Source: Phaeoceros laevis (lineage: Eukaryota; Anthocerotophyta; Anthocerotopsida; Notothyladales). Taken from it: DNA of 64,000 nucleotides. Shown in pieces: positions 1-12,202 of this stretch (its first letter is position 1; each line of letters opens with the position of its first letter). A program made the translations under genes and the position numbers. The stretch lies in assembly GCA_049999765.1 (NCBI GenBank), contig JBNGIQ010007707.1, positions 19,055-83,054 on the forward strand, written 5' to 3'. The notes under the pieces were generated by a model, which did no database searches, was not told the origin of the DNA, and was given only the letters and a program-made list of their open reading frames with translations.

Positions 1-328
1 TAATAATCGCCGAGTTTAGACCGGAGCGCAGCTTAGACTGTTCCGGCATATACGGCAGTATGGAAGTAGTCTTATACCGTAGCCTGTTAGACTCCACATT
101 CAACTAGTTGTTCTCAAAAACTCGTGCCTTCTGTGTCGGATCGGATAACCTTTCCCTCGCATCACCTGGTGGTATGGGCTACTCATAGTCCTCACTGTTC
201 TTTTCCGCAACCAAATCCAGCTCTTTTCCAGACCAACTACAGACTCTATCCCCGATCATGATCCTCAACAAGGCCTCTATGAAACCATAAATCTCTAGAG
301 GTATTTCAGAATCGTACTTAAAACTCAC

Positions 329-1386
329 TTATTTATGAACCTTAGGATCAATATAGTACCTGCCCACAACATACATGCCGGGAGGCACGTGTCTCCTCCA
401 ACCGTTCCGCACCTGAAACTTGAGGCACTCTGATAGCTGAGCCTCAAATCCTTTACGTAAGGGACCAAGTGTGGCCTTATCAAGCCCGGCCAGTTCTGCA
501 TATAGAGAAATACTAGAATTCACAAGCTTTCCTCCTGCATCACTTCTACATACCCTGATGGAACAAACTCAGCTGCAGCCCAAGTACCTGAAGCCACGTT
601 CATGAAATAAATTGGTTTTACTCTCTCTTTCTTGCAGTTTGCAATGGCATGCTCTGTGCAGTATTTGCCTCCCTACCAAGCATAACCACTCTCTTGTGTC
701 CAAGAACTTTGAGTTAGTCCATTTCCCTTCTGATCGACTAACAACATTGTGCACTGTTGCTGTGATTCCTTCACTTTTACCTCCACACTGAAATCAACCT
801 TCTGCCCTCGCCGTAGATACTACCTATCCTCGTGCCGACAAAACACATGGCGATAAGAACCTGCTGAATCTACTTCCACTGCTTCCGGTTGTTCAATCTT
901 AGGAGCACCTTGAGTCACAGCATCATCACTGGCCCTAACTGCCACATTCAACGTATCACCAGCAGTACACTTTGAGTTAGAGAAAATGCCACTGTAATCA
1001 ATACCCTCTCTTAAGCACATCCTCGCAATTACTGGGAAAAGGGTGCCGATGGCAATCCTCCAGGGCATCTCCTCATCCCCCTGATATGGTCTAGCTACAT
1101 CAATCAGAGTAGGAATAAGATGTTTTGCTAGAACGTGTTGGCAAAGATCAAAGAGACCTTTGCTGAAATGGAACTTATTGTGTTCCGGATCTCTATCGCT
1201 CATCAAACTGATATCAACGAACGGTTGGGTCGCAATAAAAACGTCCCTCGTGTAGGAGCTAGCAGGATTTGCAAATACGTCCTCACGTTCTCTTTTCGTG
1301 GAAGAATCGGGACTAGGCTTATTAGGCTTCACTGGCATTGGACTCGGAGTGTCATTGCTACCCTGCCCTAAAGTCATTGCGCTCAA
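329..1386 (-). pseudogene. Unrecognised broken ORF cluster
   Basis: Three minus-strand open segments (1386-820, 188 codons; 754-569; 523-329) follow one another in different frames. The first has a hydrophilic, proline/serine-rich start and a more ordered middle containing Cys-Leu-Arg-Glu-Gly. Between segments the reading continues in another frame (a run reading GQKVDFSVEVKVKESQQQ near 800-740). This suggests one longer coding sequence broken by frameshifts, or exons whose junctions I cannot place. I recognise no family. It sits in repeat-like, gene-poor DNA next to AT-rich sequence, so a decayed transposable-element ORF is as likely as a host gene. Confidence 0.25.
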
Positions 1387-1549
1387 AAAGATGCCAGCCA
1401 GTTATATGTTCGAGAGCAACTGTAGAAGGGTTGTCCACTTGACTATCCCATCGGATATGCGTATCGATGGACATGCTAGAATCTTGCCTGCAATTCGCGC
1501 GCAGTTTAGGGTCTGTTTTTTTTATCGACACGGTTCAGGGCCTGTTTAA

Positions 1550-3023
1550 GTTTTAGGTTTTGCTTAAGAATACATCAAAGACTGTATATTTATGGCCTCG
1601 TTCTTGATAACTTAGATTCTGATTTGCTAGTAGAACTTGTTCAATCGTAAATGCTTGGCTCGAATATAGTATTTTGATTTTTTTTCCAACCATATATAAT
1701 GAAAGTTACGTTACGATTCTTGTACTGCGCGGTAATTAATGTATGAATCGGCGATTCATTTCAATGAATTGCCAATTCCTGCAACTAAGTTTAGGAGGTA
1801 CTATTTCTCTGATTTTAGGTACTTTTATGCATTTATCGATTCTAGTTTTTTGCCCTAAGATTAAACGACCTAAGACTAAGCCAAGCATGTATAATCGGTT
1901 TAAAGAAATTTTGTTATAAAATAATGAAGTTTAAATAGTTTGAAAGCAATAAGTACTTTGAGAACTTTATCATCTCAAAATACAAAAAGATAGTACTTTT
2001 TGCAAGCCCAAGCTCTATGAGGATATGCTAAAACTTGTACCTTTTAAATTTTTTTTTGAGGAAAAATATATGTTTTTTTAAAGTCAAGTCCAACAAGTAA
2101 CGCCTAAAAATGCTCTACTTTAGCTTGCAAGGCACCACTGCGTGTGTGTGTGTGCGTACGTATTTGAGGAGGTTGACACGGTCCCATGGGTAGGCTAATT
2201 AGGTAGGCAAGCTAAGTAGGCTAATTATGTAGGATAACTAATATCTTAGTGTTAGGTATGCTAGTTAGTTCATGGAACGCGTCGGGTTCATGGAGGATAT
2301 TACAAAGTGAGATCATTCGAGCATTAGCGCTCGCATACCAGCCTGGTTCCAAGTGATTGAAGACTTTTTGCAGCACCATTAGGGTTGGCCAAGGGAGCCA
2401 ATGGGGTCCTCCAAAATCAAAGACCAAACCGCACCAACATTGTTTATGCCTACAAATATTAGGGCCGTTTGCATGTGAAGTGTTTATATGTGCATTTTAT
2501 GTAAGGTAAGGCGTTGTGTTGACAAACACATGAGATGTGAGATGAACGGAAGGTGGACAGTGGACACACACTACCTTCCAGTAGGATGCGGAAGTGCTTT
2601 TCAGCACACTAGCAATGATAGAGCCTCCAGGGGTGTTTGGCTTTATTTACCACCCTAATGAGTAGACAACATATCTTGTCGGGAGTTGTTAGGGAGCTTC
2701 CGGCAGGGCGACGAAAGGCGGCTTTCCGTCGCCCTGGGCTTCAAAGTTTTACACAACACATGAATCCCTGATCCGTCCGTTGGCGGGGGCGAAAGGTTAG
2801 CCCAGCCGTACGACGTACACTAGCCCTGCGCGCAGTATGATGTACAACTACAGCGGTACACCCGCGGAGGCGTGCCTGGTAGATACTGGAGCGCGGTGCG
2901 GCTGTGCGTGGCGATCGAGGTGAAACATTCGAGGCAGGCCAAGGTGAAAAGGTGAAAAACCATTTATGGCGACGCAAGTCAACCGCCATACTATCTAATC
3001 GCTTTTGTATGGTACTCCATGGG
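1550..3023. other. Gene-free stretch with AT-rich and TG-repeat DNA
   Basis: 1550-2100 is AT-rich with homopolymer T/A runs and no sustained coding frame. 2143-2182 carries a short TG run followed by a sequence that recurs near 5400. 2700-3000 becomes GC-rich, up to the N gap. No gene supported. Confidence 0.6.
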
Positions 3024-3123
3024 NNNNNNNNNNNNNNNNNNNNNNNNNNNNNNNNNNNNNNNNNNNNNNNNNNNNNNNNNNNNNNNNNNNNNNNNNNNNN
3101 NNNNNNNNNNNNNNNNNNNNNNN
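3024..3123. other. Assembly gap (100 N)
   Basis: Exactly 100 N, the usual placeholder for a scaffold gap of unknown size. The two flanks share no obvious sequence. Confidence 0.98.
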
Positions 3124-6100
3124 GGTTTCGCCACGGACGTTGATATGATATGGGTACTGTGTATGGGGCATCCGTGTCGCCACGCCGGGCGGCCGTACAG
3201 AATATATGGCCATTGCAGGTATCCTATGGGGCACGCGCACCATCACCATCATAGCATGGCTATGGGCCTATGGCCGTATGGGGGCCGAAAGTATGTGTAG
3301 CGCGCTTTCCTCGTCTTTTCGTATGCGCTGGGCTCTGCTAGAGACTAGGCTGGGACTACATGTAGTAGCGGCGAGGGGAGAGGCCTGGAGTGGATGGCAG
3401 AGCACAAGATCGGAACCGGATCCCTGCAACTGCTCCCGCCTGGGCGCGCTTGGCGGGCCCAATCAGAGGGGCTACAAAATTGAGGGAAATCGGTAGGGCC
3501 TGCCATTGGGCGAGCAAAATGTGGGAAGGGAGGCCTCAATCATCCCCGTTATCATCATCCTTCTGCATTCCTTCCTTTTACAGCACAAAAGAAGCCCCTT
3601 CCCTTCTTGGAGCGTGCCAAGTTTTTTTTTTCACTTTTTTTTTCCACCAGAGCACTCGTCGTGCCATAGCAGTGTAGAGCCATCCTGGGCCACGGCTGGC
3701 TGGCACTGCCACTGGCTCGCACGTACATGGCCACTTTTCCTTTTTTTTTTGCCCCCTTCCTTTCTTAGGGAGCAGGCCAGTCATGTTTCGCCAGCTGCAG
3801 TTTCGCCGCCTTTTCCACCACCCTGCCTGATTTTGTGGTCCGTTTTGCACTACAGCCGTTGAAGATGTCGGTTGGGATACCCGTTTCCTTATGTCCACGC
3901 GGCAGCCCAGACGAGTCGCGTCACGCCACGAGGCAGGAAGCCGGGACACGTCCGCAGATCGTTCCCTGCTGGCGGCCACGGCACGCTGTGAATTCGGCGT
4001 TTGGGGTGGAGTGTGCGTGGGTTTCCGTGGGGCGGGGCGAAACGAGGAGGATGGCGAAACCTGATGTGCTGCCCCAGAAGCAATTCTCTTTTTCTTTTTC
4101 CTCTTGACTGCCGTGCAGGACAAGAGCAGAGCATTCTTGAGACCTGGGCTGCCATAGCTGGCCCGGGGAATGTGTAATCTCTCGTTTTCTCATTCGAAGC
4201 TGGGGTTGGTGGCTTGGTAAACGAGAAATAAGAGAAAAGAAGAAAATAAAGTAGACTTTGAATTGAAGGCAACGGTGGCTGGGGCCATCATCGTCCATGG
4301 ACTAGATGCCGATCTGCAGAGGCAGCGTGTCCTCCCAGCCGCCACTGATGAGAGCATCCGTGTCCGAAGCTCCACTGTCCATCCATGCATCGACTGGTGC
4401 CCCGGGCCTCGCGCGCGCGGCGCATGCAACCGCGCCATATGCATCTTTTCTTGAGCATTGCATATGGCATGGCGCATGCCTGCCTAAGGTGAGCCCTGAC
4501 CTACATCTACAGTAGCAATAGACCAGCTGGGCCATGGATGGATGGGAAGCGAGCATCTGAAAAAGGGCTCGCTTTAACCACGATCGACCCATCAACGCGG
4601 GCTGCTTTTTAGTCTGCTCTATAGCTGCTGCTGCTGCGAGACGACTGGCTATGTTCGCCTCACCTCTGCTTCTGGATCTATCTATCATGATGGCCATCGA
4701 TCTCTGCTGCAGTGCAGCGCATGCGCATGTATGCCCATTGTTTATTGCAGTACTGCCATGCGCATTTTTGTCTATCCCTTCCTCGCCATCAGGTGTACAG
4801 TGTTGAGTGGTATAGCGAGCAGCATCAATCCATCCATCCATCCGTCGGCCCAAGCGCAAATGCATGACGGCCACGCTGGCCAGCTACGCAATTTTGGGGA
4901 ATGGAGTCAGGAACTCATCCTTTCTTATCCACCGCAACAGTAACTACTTGGAATTACTGCGCCTGCCGCTGCTTGCTGACTTCTGGCCTGGTGGCTGTAA
5001 AAGGCGGATACTTGCTATTTGCGGGTGATTCCCTAGTGTGCGCACAGCAGCTTTTTATCTCGTAGATTCATGCCGCAATGGCATGCCATGCCGGATGACA
5101 TCCAGCTGCTGCCCCGCTCCCTGTCTTTCCTTGCTCGTGGGTAGCTTGGCATTTCACCCTAAAGTGTATTCCCCTATTTGGGAAAAGCCAAGGTATCCCG
5201 TCCTTTCCTCGCCCAGATTTGCTTTCCCCCGCCATGTCTGGGAGGCTCCGAGCTCAGAAAAGCAAGCGCGTCCTTGCGCTCGCCTTAAATCACTCCACCA
5301 ATCCCAAGCTTTCGCTTTCTCCTGGATGGATAAATGTGAAAGGGGAACACACATAAAAATAAAGAAAAATTGGGTAAAAGCTCTGAGTTATTGGCCTGGT
5401 GTGTGTGTGTATGCTTCGAAGGAGGTGTGTGTGACTATTTGAGCAGGTTGACACGGTTCGATAAGGATCCCCCTGCCCATAAGCGGGCACCCGTGGCTAA
5501 CGGGTTGAGGAGGTGTGTGTATGTTTCCAGGAGGATGCCTTTGCTCTTAAGACGAGCGCTCCATGTCGACTCCACATGGAAATCGAGCACTCCAATCATC
5601 CATGGCATGAAGCATGTAAAATTGTGAATGTGAGCTTGCATTTGATATAGAAAAAAGTCCTTTAATGCCAAATTGGCCTTAGGGAAGGGGTGGTAAGTGG
5701 TTCGTGCCACTTTCTTTTCTGGGACTGTCGGATGGACAGTATAGTGTCTTTCATTCCTGCCTTCCCTTCACTGCCAAGCGCCAAAACAAAAGTCAAGGCC
5801 TAACGTCAAAAGGCTGAAAAAGTGTGTGAGCTGAGAATATGGGATGGACTGCAATTACCCCATTGGCTGGCGAGTGGGTTAAGCCTGCCACGTGTAGTGG
5901 GCGCCAGCCAGCGTTGGAACTACCCTCAAAACAGCCTGCCTTTTTTCCTGCTCTCTGTGTGTGAGTGCATGTTGCATGTCTGGCTTTCTTCGTGACACGC
6001 GGAGACACGGGGGCGAGGGAGGAAGCCGAGAATTAGGTCAAAGATGGCTTTGATTTCGGTCAAAGCCTGCAGGCAGGGGCAGGGGCAGCGGGCCACATAC

Positions 6101-7841
6101 ATACGTGGACAAGTGCTCGCCAGGTGATCTCCAGCGGCGGGCTGCGGCCCAGTCCCATTGGGCCCCGGCCCGGCACGGCCTCCCAGGCTCGCCCGCCGTT
6201 AGTGCAGCAGCCTTATTAGAACCCCACCCAAGGCTTTTTACCCTATGACAAAACCGGCGGGCCAGGGCTAGATTCAGGGACCCACCCGGGATTTGTCTTC
6301 GGCCCATATCGCGGGTAACCCCTCTTTTTCACACCTCCGTTGGCTGGCACACGGACCCACCCCCCTTCCCGTCCGCACCACCACCGCGCAGCACTGCGCG
6401 CACCGCACCGCTCGCAGCTCCACACAGCATTTCCAAAACGTGCTCTCCATTTTCCTTGCTTTCAGATAAATACTCATCCTCTCTCCTTCGTCGTCCCCTT
6501 CTTCTTCTTGTACAAATTGCATCACCTCCTCCTTGCAAACACCATGAATAAATTTGCTTTCCTTCCTTTTCCGTTCCGTTGGGACATCCTTGTCGGTATG
6601 CATTTCTCTTACTTTCATTCAAGAGGTATGCAATTCATCCCTATGGGCTTTTCTCACGCACAAATAACAATGCAAGAAACCACCAAGAAACAACCGTGTC
6701 TCTGTGTTGCCTTGCTTTGAGAAGAAGGGAGATTTGGGAATGGTTCTTGGGGGTGGGGATGAAGCCTTGCTGTATTACATACAATAAACCTGGACTACAC
6801 TAAATACCAGGATGGGATCAACTCCCAAGGAACAGGAGACGAACCTCCTTTTGCACTTCTGTGTCCCGACAAGAATCCCGACAGATGGTTATTCAGCATT
6901 AAAAAATCTTACAACACACTAACACACCTCCACTTTACTTACCCTAACAAGCCGACTGTAGATAGTTAACCGTGCTGTGTTAAATCTGGAGTAGTTTTAT
7001 TAACTTTTATAAGAAGGCCCTACCTACCTCTACCCTACCTTACCCCACTCCGCCCGGTCCCCACTGCAACCGGTGTCGACACACAGTGTCCGTGCGGGTG
7101 ACACGGAAGGGAGGGATTAATGGAGTGCTTCGATCCTCGAAACCCTGCGCCAGTTTCGCCGCTTTCGCCGCCGCGCAAGCCCCCGAGCTCTTATCCCGTA
7201 CGGGCCAGGATGGTGCTGAGGTAGGATGGGGGGCCGCCCACCGACCGTCCAACCCGACTACTCTACCATCATCGTCATCCGGCAGGTACCACATCGCATC
7301 ATCATAGACATGCCTGTTCGTGTCGATGCTACCGAGCTGCCCGGTCAACCTCCCGTTAAAACAGCGGATGTGGGGGCATGATGCGACATGTCACATGGAG
7401 GGGATGGGCTGCCCATACCAAATGCATGTGGCGCGGACAGACAGAAGAGTTGGCCCAAGAGTAACGACTTTGATAAAGAGCCGCTCTCTGCATCTGCACG
7501 CCGCTAGATCTACAGACGTCCTTTTTTTGGGCTTATGTACGAAGGTTTCGCCGCGAAGCCGGCGAAACCCCTCCTTCCTTCGGGCCTTCTCCTTGCTCCT
7601 GTTGTTAGCGCACTAGCCGGCGGCGCCTCGTTTCGGTCGACGTGGTGCGGCAGATCTCTGTCCACGTCGGCTGTCGCGCGGGCATCGGACGGTTGCCTTC
7701 CTGGCGCCGAGCTTAAATTCGAAAGCGTGAGCTTGTGTCGGAGGGGGAAGGGGTTTAGCGGTTGCTAGGTCCGGCTGAAAGTGCCGCCAAAGTCTCGGCC
7801 AGCTTAGCTACAGCGGCGCCGCCGGCCCAGGAACATCCGCC
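3124..7841. other. Long intergenic stretch before LOG
   Basis: About 4.7 kb without a convincing gene. It has polypyrimidine tracts (3630-3770), short CCAT repeats (about 4825-4845), TG runs (5400-5435) and GC-rich blocks (6090-6210, 7130-7260). The open frames are short, lie on both strands and resemble nothing I know. The right end is the likely LOG promoter. Confidence 0.5.
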
Positions 7842-7848
7842 TATATAA
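7842..7848 (+). promoter_or_regulatory. Probable TATA box of the LOG gene
   Basis: TATATAA in a GC-rich context, followed by a sequence compatible with transcription starting near 7870-7880. It lies about 660 bases upstream of the LOG start codon, implying a long 5' leader. Confidence 0.6.
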
Positions 7849-7905
7849 GGGACTTCACAAGCCGGGTTCCTCTATTCGTTGCTCAAGAGTTCCTTTTTCG
7901 TTTGC

Positions 7906-7950
7906 ATGGTTGTCTGGCTGTCCCTACCCCTTTCCACCGCGGTGGGGTGA
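7906..7950 (+). other. Upstream ORF in the LOG leader (14 codons)
   Basis: The first ATG after the probable TATA box opens a 14-codon reading frame (MVVWLSLPLSTAVG) ending at TGA 7948-7950. I see no other ATG in the presumed leader before the LOG start at 8508. If the transcript starts near 7870, this small frame could dampen LOG translation; that role is inference. Confidence 0.35.
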
Positions 7951-8507
7951 GCTACGTCCTTCATCCTCTCGGACTCAACAGAGATATACACACGCGCGCG
8001 CCCCTGCCCTCCCGCTCGCTTAGGTTCCCGGTCCCCGGCTTGCCTGTGTTCGCAAGGGTGTGACCTCAGCCTGGCCTCCTCCGCAGCGGCAGCAATCCGG
8101 CTCGGTCTGGTTGGAAGCCTGTGGAATTTGAGAGGCCTCGGATCCCCCGGGAATTCCTTGGTTGAGGTTGGAGCTTGATTCAGCGGCCATCTGCTGCTTT
8201 CCCGCATTCCCGTTGCTTGTGAAGTGATCTCGGGAGCTCCGGGATTAGCTAGGCTAGGAGGAATTGGTGTAGGTATCCGGGATTCTTCCACAATTGTGTA
8301 GAGCTCGAGGAAGGAAGGAGGCGGTGTCTGCTCTGTGGGGTTGAGGTTGTGTGTGAAGCTGCTGAAGGGGAGGAATTGGCAGGGGGCTTTTGACGAGGAA
8401 GAGCAGCGGGATTTGAGGTATTGGCCTTGGTAGCTTCCCCGAGGCCGCCGGTGAGGGAGCCGGAATCTGGTGGCCGAGGGTTTGCTTGTGTGAACAATTC
8501 TGTCAAG

Positions 8508-10597
8508 ATGACCAAGGATGGGATCACCAGCTCCAAATTCAAGCGGGTGTGCGTCTTCTGCGGAGCCTGCAGTGGCAACTCCAGTCAGTACGCTGACGCC
8601 GCATTCCAGCTGGGAAGTGAATTGGTGCGTCCTCTTGTGCTTCGAAGCTGCCTAGCTACCTTGTGTGTGCTCTCTTCTCCCTTCCATGATTTATCAGGAA
8701 AAGCTTGTGGCTGTGCTTCCGTTTTCCGAATGTTCTTTTTTGCTTCCTGGAGTGGTGCCAGATCGGCTTGCTGGATCGGGTCTCTCGTTCCCTAGGGTTC
8801 GATCATTGGATGCACGAGGCTGGGACTCGACTAAGCCGCAGATTTCCTCTTTGAAATCGGTTCTGCCCGGGCTGTGGCTCGGGATCATCTATTTAAAGTA
8901 GTGGCGTTTCCTGTGATTTTGTGAGGCCTGGTGCATCCCGAGTCTGGACAGCTTTTTTCACAGTAGACGGTTGCAATTCGAATCCGCATGCAGTGGAGGT
9001 AGCATCTCCCACGGAATTCCGGTCCAGAAAAGAAATTTCTTGCTTTGCTGCAATAGAGTTTGTGGTTGCAACTCAGCTTCCTCTCTCCCGGTTCACTCAG
9101 TGCTCTTTCGTGACTGGTCCTGGCTACGAGGTATCTGCTCATGGAATGCTGTACTGAAGGGATCCGTAGTTTCATCACACCTGGCGTCATGTCCTTAGAC
9201 TCATGATTCCCCGGTGCCCGAAGGTTTTTTGCTCACCTATTGGCTGGTTACCTGCCCCTCGCAATGAAGTGGTGCCTTCTTCATGCATGGTCATGCCATC
9301 GAGGCTAGCCTTCGCCACTTGCTTTCTTGTCCCCGGTGCCATGTGTATGCACCGAGTTTGCAAGAGGCAGTGACCAATCTGGCTGACGAGTGTCACTGTT
9401 GCCAACTACTTGGTGGCCTTCGAGTCACGGAGCCCTGCTGGTTGTTGTTTTTAACTGACGAGACTGCCAGTTTGTGAATTATTGGGATGCAGGTCGCTAG
9501 GAAAATCGACCTTGTCTACGGAGGTGGAAATGTCGGACTCATGGGACTTATCTCCCAGACCGTATTCGATGGTGGCCGCCATGTGCTTGGGTACGCACCA
9601 AGTCCGAGGTTCCTGCTTACGCATGTGTACATGCGTCCTTTGTTGCGATGCCTCATCTCACGCACCCGTCTTTCTACTTTCTGTCTCCTTGCAGTGTTAT
9701 TCCCACGCCTTTGATGCGGCAAGAGGTGAGCACGCAGTTTATTGCCTGGTGCAGCTGCTAGTTTCAGAAAGGAGGAGAGGCCTAGAAAGATCGGTCATGT
9801 TTGCTCAAGCCGGATTCCTCTCTATGATTGCAGATTTCCGGGCACACCGTGGGTGAGCTCCGAGCCGTAACGGACATGCACACGAGGAAGGCGGAGATGG
9901 CTAAGCAAGCGGATGCTTTCATCGCTATGCCAGGTATGAATCCGGAGTCTCGGAGCGTTCTTTTGAGGTTCGCGAGATTTTGAGATCGTCACATCTGTGA
10001 AGGAGACGTTCTCACGCTTCGACGGGCTTTTTTCTGCTGGCAGGTGGTTACGGAACCTTCGAAGAGTTGCTGGAGATGATCACTTGGTCACAGCTCGGAA
10101 TTCATGACAAGCCAGTATGTCTCTCCCGACCGACTTCTTGTCCGTTCCCTTTCATCTACGATTGGAAGCATGGGTTTCACTCAGTCGTCTTATATCCGAA
10201 CTTGGAACTCTTTTGCCAGGTGGGCCTTTTGAACGTTGATGGTTACTACGACTGCCTTTTGTCTCTGTTTGACAAGGCAGTGGAAGAAGGCTTCTTGAAG
10301 TCCACCGGCAGGTCAATTGTTGTATCTGCGCAGACGCCCCAGGAGCTTATCGACAAAATGGAGGTACGTTAACCCCCTTTAGCAACTGAAACCTGCCTTC
10401 TTACCGTTGCTTAGTCGAGAGAGCACCAGCATCTCTCTTTTGTACTCTTGTCCCTTGTCGTTCTCAATTAAGTCTGGCCTAACGGTACCGGGAACACTTT
10501 GCAGGAGTATGTTCCAAGGCACGAGCGTGTTGCCACCAAGCAGACTTGGGAGATGGAGAAGTTGGGTTATATGGAAGACTCTGTCAAGAGCCGATAG
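8508..10597 (+). CDS. LOG: LOG-type cytokinin riboside 5'-monophosphate phosphoribohydrolase
   Basis: Releases active cytokinin bases from their nucleoside monophosphates in the cytosol (LONELY GUY family). Seven exons: 8508-8624, 9493-9590, 9695-9725, 9834-9933, 10044-10114, 10220-10363, 10505-10597. They join in phase to 217 residues, the usual family length. The product shows GGGNVGLMG near residues 49-57 and the family signature PGGYGTFEE from residue 115, plus the conserved MTKDG...[11 protein letters not shown] start and GLLNVDGYY. Residue 20-22 reads Gly-Ala-Cys, where many LOGs have Gly-Ser-Ser. The start is the first ATG in frame with the conserved N terminus. Intron 1 (868 bases) is the longest. 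A long leader with a small upstream ORF precedes it. Function is from family knowledge and is secure. Confidence 0.95.
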
Positions 10598-12202
10598 GAA
10601 TCTTCGGCACGGCAGATCAACTTCTGCACCACTCTTGGAATCCGACGGAATGCGTCTGGACTGCTGCGGCTGTCTGTAAAGACAGGCGGAGGCCCCCGCC
10701 CCTGTGGGGGGGGAAGTTGGAAGACCAATTTTAAAAGGAGAAATCGGGGCCCAGGCGGTAGGCAAGCAAAGCTATCCTTCATTCTGCGACCGAAAATTTC
10801 TTGTAAAAACTCTCGATATGTGGTCTGATGGAAAGTGCCATCGCATTCACCTTTTTGTTGAAATACATTGTTTGGTCGCAATCACATCATCATGTACTTC
10901 CTCATCTTCGTCCCAGTGCGATGTGATACAAGGCACCATTCAGCCCTAGTAGACTACTCTACCTACTCCGACTCCACTGTCACCCCTCATCGTGCGAAAT
11001 CCGTATTGCTGACGCCACAAACATATCTGAACCCTGCCAAACTAGCTGACGCAACCTTGCCCAATTGCAGCAACCTGACAAATTCGCTATGCCTCGTGTT
11101 GAGTTTGTACAGGCACCTGGGCATAGCCCACTTACAAACTTCTAACCTCATCACAAATGAAGCGCACGCGTAGACTAGGACAGATTGAAAGCAATTTGAG
11201 GCATGCGTGATCAAAGAGAGATGTCCGTAACCTTGGGTCACGAGTCCAAAAATGACGTGTACATGGCTAACAGTGGAGGGCATCCCTCCTGGGAAGCCGG
11301 CTGTGTTATTAGACTAGACCTCTGGAGGGGTCTGCAGTACTGGAAGGTTTCGCTATCGAACTAACGTGAGCATCTTGAATTCTTCAATGGGTTTAGGGGC
11401 TCTGCACAGCGGACCCAAGTCCCCTGGTGGGGCAACAGAAAAGTGAGAGCCTATATTCTTCTTAACTTGAGGCATAACGTGTAAGAGGTAGGTGGCTACT
11501 TGCTCTGGGGACCCACATCGGTCGCTGTCTCTGCCGGGCCTTCCATTGGGGAGCACCTCTGCGGGTGCAGCAGCTGCAGCTCATCAGGGTGGGACAATCA
11601 CAGCAATGGACAATGACAACATTTCTCAGTTTGGCAGACCATGTGAGTTTACAGCCTAGATAGCAGCGCAGAGGGTACAAGGGCATAGGCATAGGACGAT
11701 GTCACAGGCGCTACGGTCACGTGAAGCAGAAGTACCCGAGCGAGCCAAAGGGGATGACGATTCAGGCTGGCAAATTGTTCAGTGAAAACGTTGGCCCGCT
11801 CACGGATTCACCATTCGTGTCAATTCGAGCGTGTCACCGATAAATGTAAGATGGTCTTGGAGCGTACTTATCCCTACTGTATTACTGTAGGTCGTCCCTT
11901 TGACAGACTCCTCTGCGATCTTGACAGCATAGTAGTCTAGCGGCGATGTTGTTGCTACAACGGCACTTGCAGTTTCATCCTACTGAAAGAACCCTATGGG
12001 CAGGAGGCTGTACCAGATCTCTACGCTAACTTCACATGCAGATGAATAATAAGAGGAAGTTCGGCAGCCTGAAGCGACAACAGTTGAAACCCAGCCAGTA
12101 TTACAGCAAACTAGCACCCTGTGCTGTTTGATGTGCAATGGGGTAGGATTGCCACTCAAGCTTTGGGACAGCAGCCTCTGAGCTGACCGGGCATTGCTTG
12201 TC
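10598..12202. other. 3' region of LOG and spacer to the PPR gene
   Basis: The LOG 3' untranslated region probably occupies the first 300 bases. The rest has no open frame with recognisable protein content on either strand. No repeats or RNA genes recognised. Confidence 0.5.

Noticed and set aside
3200-5000. Several 60-190-codon open frames on both strands
   Set aside because: They overlap each other in several frames in GC-rich DNA, with low-complexity products and no conserved motifs.
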